This document shows, one piece after another, positions 40,143 to 48,456 of a stretch of 64,000 bases of DNA. Made by a program: the position numbers and the translations under genes. A model generated the notes under the pieces. The model did not search any database. It was not told the origin of the DNA and saw only the letters and a program-made list of their open reading frames with translations. The stretch comes from Streptomyces toxytricini (GTDB taxonomy: Bacteria; Actinomycetota; Actinomycetes; Streptomycetales; Streptomycetaceae): contig NZ_BMTY01000007.1 in assembly GCF_014649915.1 (NCBI RefSeq), forward strand, positions 243,998-307,997, in the 5' to 3' direction. Position 1 is the first letter of the stretch, and each line of letters starts with the position of its first letter.

Positions 40143-41686
40143 GCGGGCGGCGCAGGCGTATGGTCGTCATCTGTGTCGACGGCGGGCTTCCCCGGATCAT
40201 CCGCGAGCACGACTTCTTCAATCTGAGCCGGGCCATGCCGACACTTCCCGGCACTGCCGTGCACGAGCTGCACAGTATCTACCCCTCGTCCACAGCGCCC
40301 TCCCACGCGTCCTTTCTTACCGGGACGTACCCGAGCGGGCACGGGATCGTGGGGAACCGCTTCTGGGAGCGGGAGAGTGTTGCGGAGATCCGCCGGCGCT
40401 CGGACGATCCGCTTTCATCGTTTCACCCCTACGAGGAAATCTCGCTCACCGCACCGAGCCTGCTCGACTGGTTTGCCCGGCAAGGTGCGTCGGCCGCCGC
40501 CGTCCACTTCCCGCAGACCTTCTCCCGCAACGCCCGGCTCGCGATCCCCAGCTGCTACTGCTTGTACGCCCCCGCCCGGGACCTGGTCGTCGCGCTCGGA
40601 CCGACCGTTGACGGGGCGGCCGAGGGGGTGGTGCAGCTCTCCTACCTGGGATACGAGGTGACCTTGTATCTCCGGGTCGATCAGCATACGAACGTGATCA
40701 CGGTGGGAAGCCACCGAGAGACCGCTGTCGTGGCCGACGGCCTCCGGCCCACGCGGCTGGACATCCCCGTGCCTTCGGGTTCCGTGTCCGTGGCGGTCTC
40801 CTGCCGCAGGCTCGACGAAGGCCAGATCGAGGTGCGTCTGGGAACCGCCGTTATCACTCTGGGATTCGGCGGGCTCGATATGCCGGACCGCGCTGGTGAA
40901 GGGCCCGCGTCCCTGTACGTCGAATACACCGCCAATCCAGACCACACGTTCCACGAGTCGCCTCGTGCCGAGTGGGTGGAACAGACCGCCCTCGACGTCC
41001 TGAAGCAGCATGACCCCGATGTCCTGTTCGTGCGCTTCAACCAGGCTGACCATGCCCAGGAGTTCCTTTACTGGCATGCGGTCCGAGGCACCTCCAGCGA
41101 ACGAAGTCGCGCATGGCAGCAGATTCTGGACGTCTACGCCCGGATCGATGCCTGCGTGATGCGGCTCGCCCGGGCCGTCGGTGAGTACACGGAGTTCCTC
41201 TTCTTCTCCGACCACGGCATCGACTACGTCGAGACCCATTTGCGCCCGAACCACGTGCTGGAGGACCTCGGCCTCGCCGACCGCATGGTCTTCCAAGGTG
41301 ACAGCAACTGCGCCTACCTGTACGCCGACGCACCTCTGCCGCCGGCGGAGAAGAAGCGCCTCGACCGGGCACTGCGCGCACTCGATCATTCCATCAGCGT
41401 GCTCACTCCAGCCGAACAGGACCAGTTGAAGTTGCCGGTAGGCAGCCCGCGGCTGGGCCATCTCACGGTGACCTGCGGCCCGCACACCGAATTCCAGTAC
41501 AGCAACGCGACACCGAGCGAGAGCGTGGCGTCCGCATCACACGGTTACCTGCCCAGCGACTCAGCCATGAGTGGCTTCTTCCGCTGCTTCGGCCGGGTAG
41601 CAGCGCGGCTGGCTCCCCCCAGCGACATCACGGGGGCCTCAGCCGTGGTCCGCAGCATCTGGCGGCAAGCGGCGCGGGAGATGTGA
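40139..41686 (+). CDS. Alkaline-phosphatase-superfamily (nucleotide pyrophosphatase/phosphodiesterase-like) protein
   Basis: A 515-residue AlkP-superfamily hydrolase. The first metal Asp is in MVVICVDGGLPRII, the nucleophile Thr in IYPSSTAPSHASFLTGTYPS near residue 51, with GHGIVGNRFWERES after it. The second metal site is LFVRFNQADHAQEF and FFSDHGIDYVETH with Asp and His pairs, and the late His ligand is in TVTCGPHTEFQY. Order and spacing fit type I phosphodiesterases/NPPs rather than sulfatases, as no Cys is at the nucleophile. A beta-rich insertion spans ~130-270. No signal peptide, so cytoplasmic. Possibly cleaves a nucleotide- or phosphodiester-linked intermediate. Confidence 0.87.
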   Translation: MSGRRRRMVVICVDGGLPRIIREHDFFNLSRAMPTLPGTAVHELHSIYPSSTAPSHASFLTGTYPSGHGIVGNRFWERESVAEIRRRSDDPLSSFHPYEEISLTAPSLLDWFARQGASAAAVHFPQTFSRNARLAIPSCYCLYAPARDLVVALGPTVDGAAEGVVQLSYLGYEVTLYLRVDQHTNVITVGSHRETAVVADGLRPTRLDIPVPSGSVSVAVSCRRLDEGQIEVRLGTAVITLGFGGLDMPDRAGEGPASLYVEYTANPDHTFHESPRAEWVEQTALDVLKQHDPDVLFVRFNQADHAQEFLYWHAVRGTSSERSRAWQQILDVYARIDACVMRLARAVGEYTEFLFFSDHGIDYVETHLRPNHVLEDLGLADRMVFQGDSNCAYLYADAPLPPAEKKRLDRALRALDHSISVLTPAEQDQLKLPVGSPRLGHLTVTCGPHTEFQYSNATPSESVASASHGYLPSDSAMSGFFRCFGRVAARLAPPSDITGASAVVRSIWRQAAREM

Positions 41687-42603
41687 TCGTGCCGGAGAAC
41701 CTTCCTTACGCATATGAGGTCGAGGGCCTGCACAAGCAGTTCGACGGATCCCCTAGGCCGGCCAATGGCGAGATCTCTTTTCACATCAAGCAGGGCGAAT
41801 TCTTCGGGCTTCTGGGCAGCAACGGTGCGGGAAAGACAACCCTGATCAAGCAGATGATCGGACTGGTGCGACCGGACGGGGGGACGGTGAGACTGCTGGG
41901 GCGCGATGTCTTTACCCATCCTCGTTTCACGGCGGCCACGGTTGGCTACATGCCCCAGACTGCCTTCGCCCTGAACAGCCTGACCGTCAAAGAGGCGGTC
42001 TACTTCAGTGCACACCTCCGCGGTGTCGCCGCCAAGGCGGCCCGCCGGGAGCGTGACGCCCTGTTGGAGTTGCTCGGCCTGACCCACCTGGCAGGCAAGG
42101 TCGCCCGACAGCTCTCCGGCGGAGAACGCCGACTACTGCAGATCGCGGTGACCTTGGTCGGATCACCGCCGGTGCTCATCTTGGATGAGCCCACCAACGA
42201 GTTGGACCCGTCTCGGCGCCGCCAGGTATGGCAGCTTTTCAGGGAACTGAACCAACGCGATGGTCACACAATAATCCTCATCACCCACAACGCCATCGAA
42301 GCGGAACAGGTGATCGAGCGGGTCGGAATCCTCAAGGAAGGTCGGCTCGTCGCGCTGGGCGCTCCGGCCGAGCTGAAGTCCTCGCTCCATTCCCAGGTAC
42401 GCCTGTCGATCACGCTGGGCGACGCACAAGTGCACGGGCTGCCTGACTATGTCCGGGTGCAGTCCGAGCACCGCGGAAAGGTCGTCGCCCTGGTCGACTC
42501 CGCCGACCTGCCGCACCTGACCAAGGACGTGGACCTCACCCAGTTCCCCGAGTTCACAATGCACACAGCGACACTGGAAGACGTGTATGTCAGCTACGCA
42601 TGA
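41683..42603 (+). CDS. ABC transporter ATP-binding subunit
   Basis: A 306-residue ABC ATPase, GTG 41683 overlapping the previous stop. Walker A LLGSNGAGKTTLIKQ, Q loop YMPQTAFALNSLT, signature QLSGGERRLLQIAV, Walker B PVLILDEPTNELDP, and H loop ILITHNAIEAEQ are complete. The LDPSRRR-type DrrA/CcmA-like class is an exporter type with a single TM partner, encoded next. It likely exports the island product or gives self-resistance. C-terminal ~70 residues form a regulatory extension. Confidence 0.95.
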   Translation: MIVPENLPYAYEVEGLHKQFDGSPRPANGEISFHIKQGEFFGLLGSNGAGKTTLIKQMIGLVRPDGGTVRLLGRDVFTHPRFTAATVGYMPQTAFALNSLTVKEAVYFSAHLRGVAAKAARRERDALLELLGLTHLAGKVARQLSGGERRLLQIAVTLVGSPPVLILDEPTNELDPSRRRQVWQLFRELNQRDGHTIILITHNAIEAEQVIERVGILKEGRLVALGAPAELKSSLHSQVRLSITLGDAQVHGLPDYVRVQSEHRGKVVALVDSADLPHLTKDVDLTQFPEFTMHTATLEDVYVSYA

Positions 42604-43375
42604 CAAAAAGCTCGGACTGAGCTTCCTTGGGCAGGTCTGGGACCTGTTCAGGATTCAGCTCACCAACTGGCGGTGGTCCTGGCCTCAGATGGTGCTAACT
42701 GGTGTGCTTGCCCCTTTGGTCAGCATCGCCGCCTTGGGGCTCTTCGCCCGGAACTCTGGCCACGCCGCGACCGAATATGTCCTGACCGGCAGTGTCACCA
42801 TGGCGATCCTGTTCGAGACTCAAAACAAAATCGCCAGCAACTTCGCGTTCATGCGCGGAAACGGCGCCTTCGAGTACTATGCCGCGCTGCCTGTCCGTCG
42901 CGAGGCTCTCATCTTTGCCACACTCGCAGCCTTCTCCATCCTGTCGCTGCCTGCCATCGCGGTCACCCTGCTGCTCGGCTCGGCCCTACTCGACGTCCCG
43001 CTCACGTTCTCGCCACTCGCCCCGCTGTGCCTCCTGGTCGCCCTGCTCCCTTCAGCCGGACTGGGGGCCTTCATCGGCAGCAGATCCGGAACCATCGAAC
43101 AGGCTTCCTCTCTCAGCCTGGCCACCACGCTCCTCATGATGGCCGCAGGCCCGGTGGCAGTCCCACCAGAACTGCTGCCCGACGCACTGATCTGGATCGG
43201 CAACCTCAACCCGGCGGTCTACGCGGCCGACAGCCTGCGTCACTCCTTAACGGCACCCGACGCCTCCCGGGCCCTTGCTGACATGGCGATTCTTGCCATC
43301 TTCGCCGGCGCGGTGTGGGGCCTGACCAGCACACGTATGCACTGGCGTGCCCGCTATGGGCGCCGCGCCTCGTAA
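42587..43375 (+). CDS. ABC-2 type transporter permease
   Basis: A 262-residue integral membrane protein, ATG 42587 overlapping the ATPase gene by 17 bp. About six spans are visible, among them PQMVLTGVLAPLVSIAALGL, LIFATLAAFSILSLPAIAVT, LCLLVALLPSAGLGAFIGS and ALADMAILAIFAGAVWGL. NLNPAVYAADSLR is the conserved ABC-2 loop. Forms the channel half of the exporter with the preceding ATPase. Carries a TTA codon at 43247. Confidence 0.93.
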   Translation: MSATHDKKLGLSFLGQVWDLFRIQLTNWRWSWPQMVLTGVLAPLVSIAALGLFARNSGHAATEYVLTGSVTMAILFETQNKIASNFAFMRGNGAFEYYAALPVRREALIFATLAAFSILSLPAIAVTLLLGSALLDVPLTFSPLAPLCLLVALLPSAGLGAFIGSRSGTIEQASSLSLATTLLMMAAGPVAVPPELLPDALIWIGNLNPAVYAADSLRHSLTAPDASRALADMAILAIFAGAVWGLTSTRMHWRARYGRRAS

Positions 43376-43414
43376 CGCAACCATCGATCACTCATCACGA
43401 AGGGAAACACATCC

Positions 43415-43660
43415 ATGACCGAGCAACAGTTCCTCGCAGTCCTCACACCCCTGATCGAGGAAATCACCGGGAACGCCTTCTCCCAGGAACAGCTGGACGT
43501 CACCTTCGGCGATCTGGACATCGACTCCCTCAACCAGATTGAGATCATCAGCCGTATCGAGGACGAGTTCGACTGCCAGATAGAGGACAGCACCCTGCGG
43601 ACGATCCGTACGCCCCGCGGGCTGCTGGACCACATTTCGAAGTCCACCAGCCCCGCATGA
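43415..43660 (+). CDS. Stand-alone acyl/peptidyl carrier protein
   Basis: An 81-residue carrier protein with AAGGGA as ribosome site. The phosphopantetheine attachment Ser38 sits in GDLDIDSLNQIEII, a good match to the D-S-L core, in an acidic four-helix protein ending IRTPRGLLDHISKSTS. No ketosynthase, adenylation or condensation gene is nearby, so it must be loaded by an enzyme outside the island or serve as the scaffold on which the substrate is held. Coupled to the PAP2 gene (ATGA). Confidence 0.93.
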   Translation: MTEQQFLAVLTPLIEEITGNAFSQEQLDVTFGDLDIDSLNQIEIISRIEDEFDCQIEDSTLRTIRTPRGLLDHISKSTSPA

Positions 43661-44346
43661 TCCGAAACCACTCGGGCGACCGGCCTCGGTCACTGGCCTG
43701 GTTCGCGTGGTGGGCAGCGGCCCACGCCGGTCTGTTACTCGTCCTCGTCACCTTCCGGTGGGACGAACGGCTGAGCGAGACGCTCTGCGCCTGGACGAGC
43801 AGCAGCGCGTCCAGTGCCCGGCTTCTCGAGGCACTGACCTCGTGGGGCAACCCGTGGCCCGTGACCATCATTGCCGCCGGATCCGCGTGCTTCGCGCTGA
43901 TCCGGCGGAACATCACAGCTGCCGCAGTCCTTTTGGTCATTCCGTACGCCGCCACAGTGAGCTGCAACCTGATCAAGGGATGGGTTGAACGACAGCGTCC
44001 GTCCTTGGATTGTGCCTCGATTCAAGCCGACGGCTTCAGTTTCCCCAGCGGACACGCGGTCGGTGTGACGACCGGATTCCTGCTGACCGCGCTCTACTTC
44101 AGTTCCCAGATGCCGCGGGCCGTCTCCGCACTGATGCTGTTCCTTGCTGGGGTGAGCGCCGAACTCGTCGCGTGGAGCAGGGCCCTTCTCGGTGCGCACT
44201 TCAGTGTCGATGTGCTCGCTGGGCAACTCTTGGGCGCCGGCTGGCTGGCCGTCGCCGCCCTCGTGCTGCACCACCAGTCAGTCAGCCGCTTGCAACGCGA
44301 GGCCCGTCAAGCAGGGTCGGACTCCCTGGACGAGCCCGTGTCATGA
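43657..44346 (+). CDS. PAP2-family membrane phosphatase
   Basis: A 229-residue membrane phosphatase with about five or six spans. All three motifs are intact: KGWVERQRP (K107-x6-RP), FPSGHAVG (PSGH at 130-133) and SRALLGAHFSVDVLAG. It dephosphorylates lipid phosphates such as undecaprenyl pyrophosphate or phosphatidate, on the outer membrane face. In this operon it may remove a terminal phosphate from an exported precursor. TTA codon at 43735. A decayed partial copy lies at 45815-46009. Confidence 0.9.
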   Translation: MIRNHSGDRPRSLAWFAWWAAAHAGLLLVLVTFRWDERLSETLCAWTSSSASSARLLEALTSWGNPWPVTIIAAGSACFALIRRNITAAAVLLVIPYAATVSCNLIKGWVERQRPSLDCASIQADGFSFPSGHAVGVTTGFLLTALYFSSQMPRAVSALMLFLAGVSAELVAWSRALLGAHFSVDVLAGQLLGAGWLAVAALVLHHQSVSRLQREARQAGSDSLDEPVS

Positions 44347-44353
44347 TGACGCC

Positions 44354-45004
44354 GTGCCGTTCAACCACAACGATCATTACCATGACCTGTTACTTCGTGA
44401 ACTCCCCGAATCATGCCGAAGGGCCCTTGAGGTGGGCTGCGGCACAGGGAGGTTCGCACAAAAACTAGCGGTTCGAGGAATCGAAGTAGATGCTATTGAC
44501 GTAGATAATCACGTCGTCACCGCCGCACGAGAGAAGAATTCTACTCTCGCTCTCCCCAGGCAGATCCGCTTCCAGCGGGCAGATATCACACGCCTAACCT
44601 TGACGCCGGACACGTACGACTACATCGCGTGCTTGGCCAGCATCCACCACGTCCCCTTTGAGACAGTGCAGAAGCTGCGCGCATCGCTCACCGCGAACGG
44701 CGTCTTGGTGATCCTCGGCTGCTACCGAGAAGCAACACTATGGGACCATGCCGTAAGCCTTCTGGCCGTACCTGTGAACGCTATTTGGCGTGCTGCGGTG
44801 TTCTTCCGAGAGAGCTGGTCAGGAAGCCGTGCCGATCGGGGCACGCAGTCTCCTTCAGCACCTGTGGCGCCCCCTTCGATGTCGCTTGCGGAGATCCGAG
44901 AAGACAGTGCTGCATATCTTCCAGGCAGGCGGATTCGACGCCTCCTCTTCTGGAGATATCTTCTGGTCTTTCACAACATGAAGGCAGGGCTGGGAAGTGA
45001 TTAG
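44354..45004 (+). CDS. Class I SAM-dependent methyltransferase
   Basis: A 216-residue methyltransferase started at GTG 44354. Motif I is RRALEVGCGTGRFAQKLA, motif II acid EVDAIDVDNHVV, motif III RADITRLTLTPDTYDYIACL, motif IV-like LRASLTANGVLVILGC. The second half (WDHAVSLLAVPVNAIWRAAV) has a hydrophobic stretch found in small-molecule O/N/C-methyltransferases with lipid-like substrates. TTA codon at 44390. It is more AT-rich than its neighbours. A decayed copy lies at 46010-46566. Confidence 0.9.
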   Translation: MPFNHNDHYHDLLLRELPESCRRALEVGCGTGRFAQKLAVRGIEVDAIDVDNHVVTAAREKNSTLALPRQIRFQRADITRLTLTPDTYDYIACLASIHHVPFETVQKLRASLTANGVLVILGCYREATLWDHAVSLLAVPVNAIWRAAVFFRESWSGSRADRGTQSPSAPVAPPSMSLAEIREDSAAYLPGRRIRRLLFWRYLLVFHNMKAGLGSD

Positions 45005-45476
45005 CAGCCGGACACACATGATCTCTCAGCCACCGAGAAGATACGCCCTGGGGGCCACCTGCGTTACGTTCAACGACGTGGGACGTGTCCTTATTGCGCG
45101 CCGCCGCTCCCCGGAACGCTGGGAGCTGCCCGGCGGCTTGGTGGATCCGGGCGAGGCATTCCATGATGCCGCCACTCGCGAGACTTACGAGGAGACCGGG
45201 GTCCACGTCAAAGTCCACGGCCTGGTGGGCGTCTACCAGCATCCGAGCCGGGGCATCCTCGCCGGCATCTTCATCGCCACAGCCGTGTCGGGGGAACCTC
45301 GCCCAACAGCGGAATCCAGTGCCGCCGAGTGGGCGGACGTGGAGGATGCTCTCACGCGACTGCACCCCCTCTATCGACCGCGCCTTGAAGACGCCCTCAC
45401 AGCCAGGGCTTCCGTGACGCTCCGCGTCCATGAAGGAACGGAGGTCCTCTCACTCTTCGAGGCCACACACGTCTGA
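44997..45476 (+). CDS. Nudix hydrolase
   Basis: A 159-residue Nudix protein from GTG 44997 (overlapping the methyltransferase end) or ATG 45018. The Nudix box is complete: GGLVDPGEAFHDAATRETYE followed by ETGV (G-x5-E-x7-REUxEExGU). It hydrolyses nucleoside diphosphate derivatives, possibly recycling or checking the sugar-nucleotide pool used by the island. Last intact gene of the operon. Confidence 0.92.
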   Translation: MISSRTHMISQPPRRYALGATCVTFNDVGRVLIARRRSPERWELPGGLVDPGEAFHDAATRETYEETGVHVKVHGLVGVYQHPSRGILAGIFIATAVSGEPRPTAESSAAEWADVEDALTRLHPLYRPRLEDALTARASVTLRVHEGTEVLSLFEATHV

Positions 45477-45814
45477 CGGAACCGCTCGCCGCCGGGCTGC
45501 GATATCGAGAATCACCTGCGTCTCCTCGGCGGACCTCGCGAGGCCAGGGGTCGGCCGCCAGCCGTTCGACGCAACGCTCTCTGGCCATCGACGGAGTCCA
45601 CATCTGAAGTGGCAATCAACCCGAAAATGCAAAGTCAACCTGCGCAGATCTGGGCCGCACTGACCAACACGTTTCTTCATCCCGCAGCTCAGAGCCGGGT
45701 CCCGATGCAGCAACAATCGGGATCGGACACCGGGCTGCCATGCAGGGCAGGCTTCACATTCGGGCATCGACGGCAGATCCGAATCGTCGAACAGACGTCC
45801 GCACGCACGGGCGC
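45477..45814. other. Non-coding spacer after the Nudix gene
   Basis: No credible gene. Codon structure is lost and the sequence reads as scrambled spacer before the decayed PAP2 copy. Confidence 0.5.
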
Positions 45815-46009
45815 GCCCGCCCCTTGGCCTGCGCCTCGATCCAGGCCGACGGCTCCAGCTTCCCCGGCGGGCACGCAGTCGGTGTGACGACCGGATTCCT
45901 GTCGGCCGGGCTCTACGCCGGTTCCCGGACACCACGGGCCGCCTCCGCATTGCTCGACGGGCAACTCCTGGGCGACGGCCGGCCTGCCGTCGCCGCCTTT
46001 TTGCAGGGG
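45815..46009 (+). pseudogene. Decayed partial copy of the PAP2 phosphatase gene
   Basis: The frame reads LACASIQADGSSFPGGHAVG then VTTGFLSAGLYAGSRTPRAA, matching residues ~117-155 of the PAP2 protein encoded at 43657-44346. It resumes at GQLLGDGRPAVAAF (the GQLLGAGWLAVAAL region). The N-terminal half is missing, PSGH has become PGGH, and the whole segment with motif 3 (SRALLGAHFSVD) is deleted. It cannot be functional. Confidence 0.85.
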
Positions 46010-46566
46010 GGTTTGCGCGGAAAGTGGCGCTTCGAGGAATCGAAGTGGATGCGATTGACGTAGATGATCACGTTGTCGCCACCGCACGAGCGAAGAATTC
46101 CGCTCTCGATCTCCCCGGGCAGATCCGCTTCGAGCGGGCGGACGTCACGCGCCTCGCCTTGGCGCCGGGCACGTACGACTACATCGCGTGCTTGGCCGGC
46201 ATCCGCCACGCCCCCTCCGAGACGGTGCAGAAGCTGCGCGCATCGCTCACCGCGAACGGCGTCCTGGTGATCCTCGGCTGCTACCGGGAAGCAACGCCAT
46301 GGGACCTCGCCGTAAGCCTCCTCGCCGTCGCTGTGGACGCTATTTGGCGTACTGCGCTGCTCTTCCGGGAGAGTCGGCCGGGAAGCCGGGCAGACGGGGG
46401 CGCGCGGTCTCCGTCAGCACCTGTGGCACCCCCTTCGATGTCGCTTGCGGAGATCCGTGAGAACAGTGCTGCACTTCTTCCGGGCAGGCGAGTTCGGCGC
46501 CTCTGCTCACTCCCCAGCCCGGCCTACGGCGAGACGTCGACTCGTCGGGAGCGGTGCGGGTGCTAG
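46010..46566 (+). pseudogene. Truncated copy of the methyltransferase gene
   Basis: From about 46010 (frame from 46024) the product matches the methyltransferase at 44354-45004 over ~150 residues at roughly 80% identity (RGIEVDAIDVDDHVV, TYDYIACLAGIRHA, LTANGVLVILGCYREAT). The first ~35 residues are absent and SAM motif I survives only as a degraded stub, so it should be inactive. Many differences from the intact copy are at third positions and raise GC, so the copies diverged while both were under selection. The end overlaps the convergent DUF6518 gene. Confidence 0.85.
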
Positions 46567-47198
46567 GAAGCGGTGGTGGATTGCGGGCGCCGCGTGGCGA
46601 GGACCGCGGCGGCCGCGAGGAAGAGGGCGGCCGCCAGGGCCAGGAGGCGGGTGACGGTCCAGACCGGGCCCACCACCGACGCGTGTGCACCGCCGGCCTC
46701 GTGGGTCAGCCGCATGGTGGTCTCGACGACGACGACCACCGGGATCGCCAGCTGGAACGGCAGCCGCAGGAGCGGCCGGCGGGGGCCGTGGGCCGCGCGG
46801 GACAGGTGGCCCGCGAGGCCGCAGAGCGGCCCCAGCACGGTGGCGAAGACGCACCACACGGCGATCATGGACAGGAACTCGCCCCATCCGAAGACTTCGG
46901 CCGTGTTCGACGGGTCGTTGTAGTCCGGCACTCGGAAGTCGCCCTGGGTCGCCTTCGTCGTGTAGTAGGCGGTGACGGTGACCACCAGTGCGCCCCACGC
47001 CGTGAGGGCGGCGCCCACCTTGGACCGCGCGGCCAGACCGGTCCCGAAGGCGATCAGCGCGTACATCCAGCCTGAGACGAGGATGACGCTCACCACGTGG
47101 CCCGCCGGGCTGCCCGTCGCTTCCAGGAGCGGCCCGGAGACTCCGACCGTCAACGCCACGACAACAGGAAGCACAATGGCCGAAAGTGAAGAGCGCAC
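46563..47198 (-). CDS. DUF6518-like polytopic membrane protein
   Basis: A 211-residue integral membrane protein with about six spans, for example SAIVLPVVVALTVGVSGPLL and VSVILVSGWMYALIAFGTGL. A loop GDFRVPDYNDPSNTAEVFGW sits after the third. The layout matches DUF6518 proteins of unknown function. It is downstream of the lactococcin-972-like gene in the same direction, so an immunity role is possible, but it does not resemble the usual DUF1430 immunity protein. Confidence 0.8.
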   Translation of the reverse strand: MRSSLSAIVLPVVVALTVGVSGPLLEATGSPAGHVVSVILVSGWMYALIAFGTGLAARSKVGAALTAWGALVVTVTAYYTTKATQGDFRVPDYNDPSNTAEVFGWGEFLSMIAVWCVFATVLGPLCGLAGHLSRAAHGPRRPLLRLPFQLAIPVVVVVETTMRLTHEAGGAHASVVGPVWTVTRLLALAAALFLAAAAVLATRRPQSTTAS

Positions 47199-47352
47199 GG
47201 CAAACCTCGATACATGGGACGAGATAATTCGGAAGGGACTCTACCAGCCCTGCCCTGACCTGCCAGGAAAACGAAAAAAGGCGCCAAAGACCCGGCCATT
47301 CGCGGCTGTCGCCGCGAGTGGCCAGGTCTCCGACTACCGGAGTGCGGCTAAT

Positions 47353-47838
47353 TTAGTAGACACCCCAGTAGGTGTTGCAGGTGTAAGCCCAGCCCGCCGT
47401 ACGAGAGGCCTTCGCCCAGATGTCGGCGTTCTGGATGTCCTTGTCGGTCTGGCTCGCGATGGCAACGCTGGCCGAGTGCTTCTTGGTCGGGTGGATGTAG
47501 TTCGAGTAGCACTTCTTGAGGCCGCCGCTGCCCGCGGAAGTGCCGTAGTGCCAGGTGCCGCCGCCGACGCTCACGCTCGCGACCGCGGGCGCGTTGGACG
47601 GGCCCTTGCCCTTGGCCGCCTTGGGGAAGCTCACCGCACCCCACTCGACCGGCTTCTCACCGTTCGGGCCTATGAGCTCGGCCGGCGGGGTGTCCCCGTT
47701 GGCCGCACTGAACATCCGGACCTGCGGGGCGGCCTCGACGGCCGAGTCGGCCGCGACGGCCGGCCCGGAGGCGAGGAGCGCACCGGCGGCGGCCATCGCC
47801 GACACCACGCCGAGGGTCATCTTTCCAGGCTTCTTCAT
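47353..47838 (-). CDS. Lactococcin 972-family bacteriocin precursor
   Basis: A 161-residue precursor, ATG 47838 after GGGGAG. A signal peptide (KPGKMTLGVVSAMAAAGALL, AxA cleavage at AVA) is followed by a linker. The mature lactococcin-972-type domain has SVGGGTWHYGTSAGSGGLKK, CYSNYIHPTKKHSASVAI, WAKASRTAGWAYTCNTYWG with its two Cys. Lactococcin 972 binds lipid II and blocks septum formation. The usual large DUF1430 protein and ABC ATPase are missing nearby. AT-richer upstream DNA suggests recent arrival or a regulated promoter. Confidence 0.9.
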   Translation of the reverse strand: MKKPGKMTLGVVSAMAAAGALLASGPAVAADSAVEAAPQVRMFSAANGDTPPAELIGPNGEKPVEWGAVSFPKAAKGKGPSNAPAVASVSVGGGTWHYGTSAGSGGLKKCYSNYIHPTKKHSASVAIASQTDKDIQNADIWAKASRTAGWAYTCNTYWGVY

Positions 47839-48456
47839 CGAACTCCCCGTCTTTTCGTTCGGAAATAGCCAGCCGCTGAACCGTGCTTGGCCGGCTGCTC
47901 GATCATCTTCTGTCGATCTCAATCTCGCTGTAAAGGCTTTTTCCTCGAGGTGTTCACCGGAGCATTCGACAGACAGGATAAAGCGGAACAAACCCGCCCT
48001 TCCGGTGGGCGAATTCAAGTCATCATTGACGCAAAGAGCGATGACTGGCCGAAATGTTGGCGAAAAACCGCAGACACTCTGTGGCCAAAAACCGGAGCGG
48101 AGTCGACCGCTACGTTTTCACTAAAGCGGAGCAAATTTCGGCGGCCGGAATAATCCTGAGCGGAGAAGCGGGCCGGGGTCGTCGGCGGGGCGGCTTGGCC
48201 TCCGGACATGGGCATGTTCGGGGTGCACATGCGGCTGCGGCCTGCACGGTTTCGGCGGGCGCTCGGCGAGGTGGCGGGGCGTAGGAGCGCGCGGGGAGGA
48301 GCTCATCGGAACGGTGGGGCGCGCAGGAGCGCGCTGAAGCGGAGTGGGGCGCAGATGCGCCCGAGCTGCCGGGGCTGCGGGAACCGTCCCGCCGCGGGGC
48401 CACACCACCGACGAGGCGCGGCACGCGCTCGCGTGGCTCCGGACCGGATCAGAGGG
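47839..48456. other. Gene-free region upstream of the bacteriocin gene
   Basis: About 600 bp without a credible gene. Positions 47840-48160 are markedly AT-richer than the rest of the window and should contain the bacteriocin promoter. From 48160 normal GC returns, with short GGAGCGCGC repeats near 48286-48340. No RNA gene recognised. Confidence 0.5.

Noticed and set aside
33489..45476. Phosphonate cluster, suggested by the AlkP-superfamily and Nudix genes
   Set aside because: No PEP mutase or phosphonopyruvate decarboxylase gene is present, and the AlkP-superfamily protein fits NPP-type phosphodiesterases as well.
46024..46566. Second functional methyltransferase
   Set aside because: The SAM-binding motif I region is truncated and no start or ribosome site precedes the conserved part.
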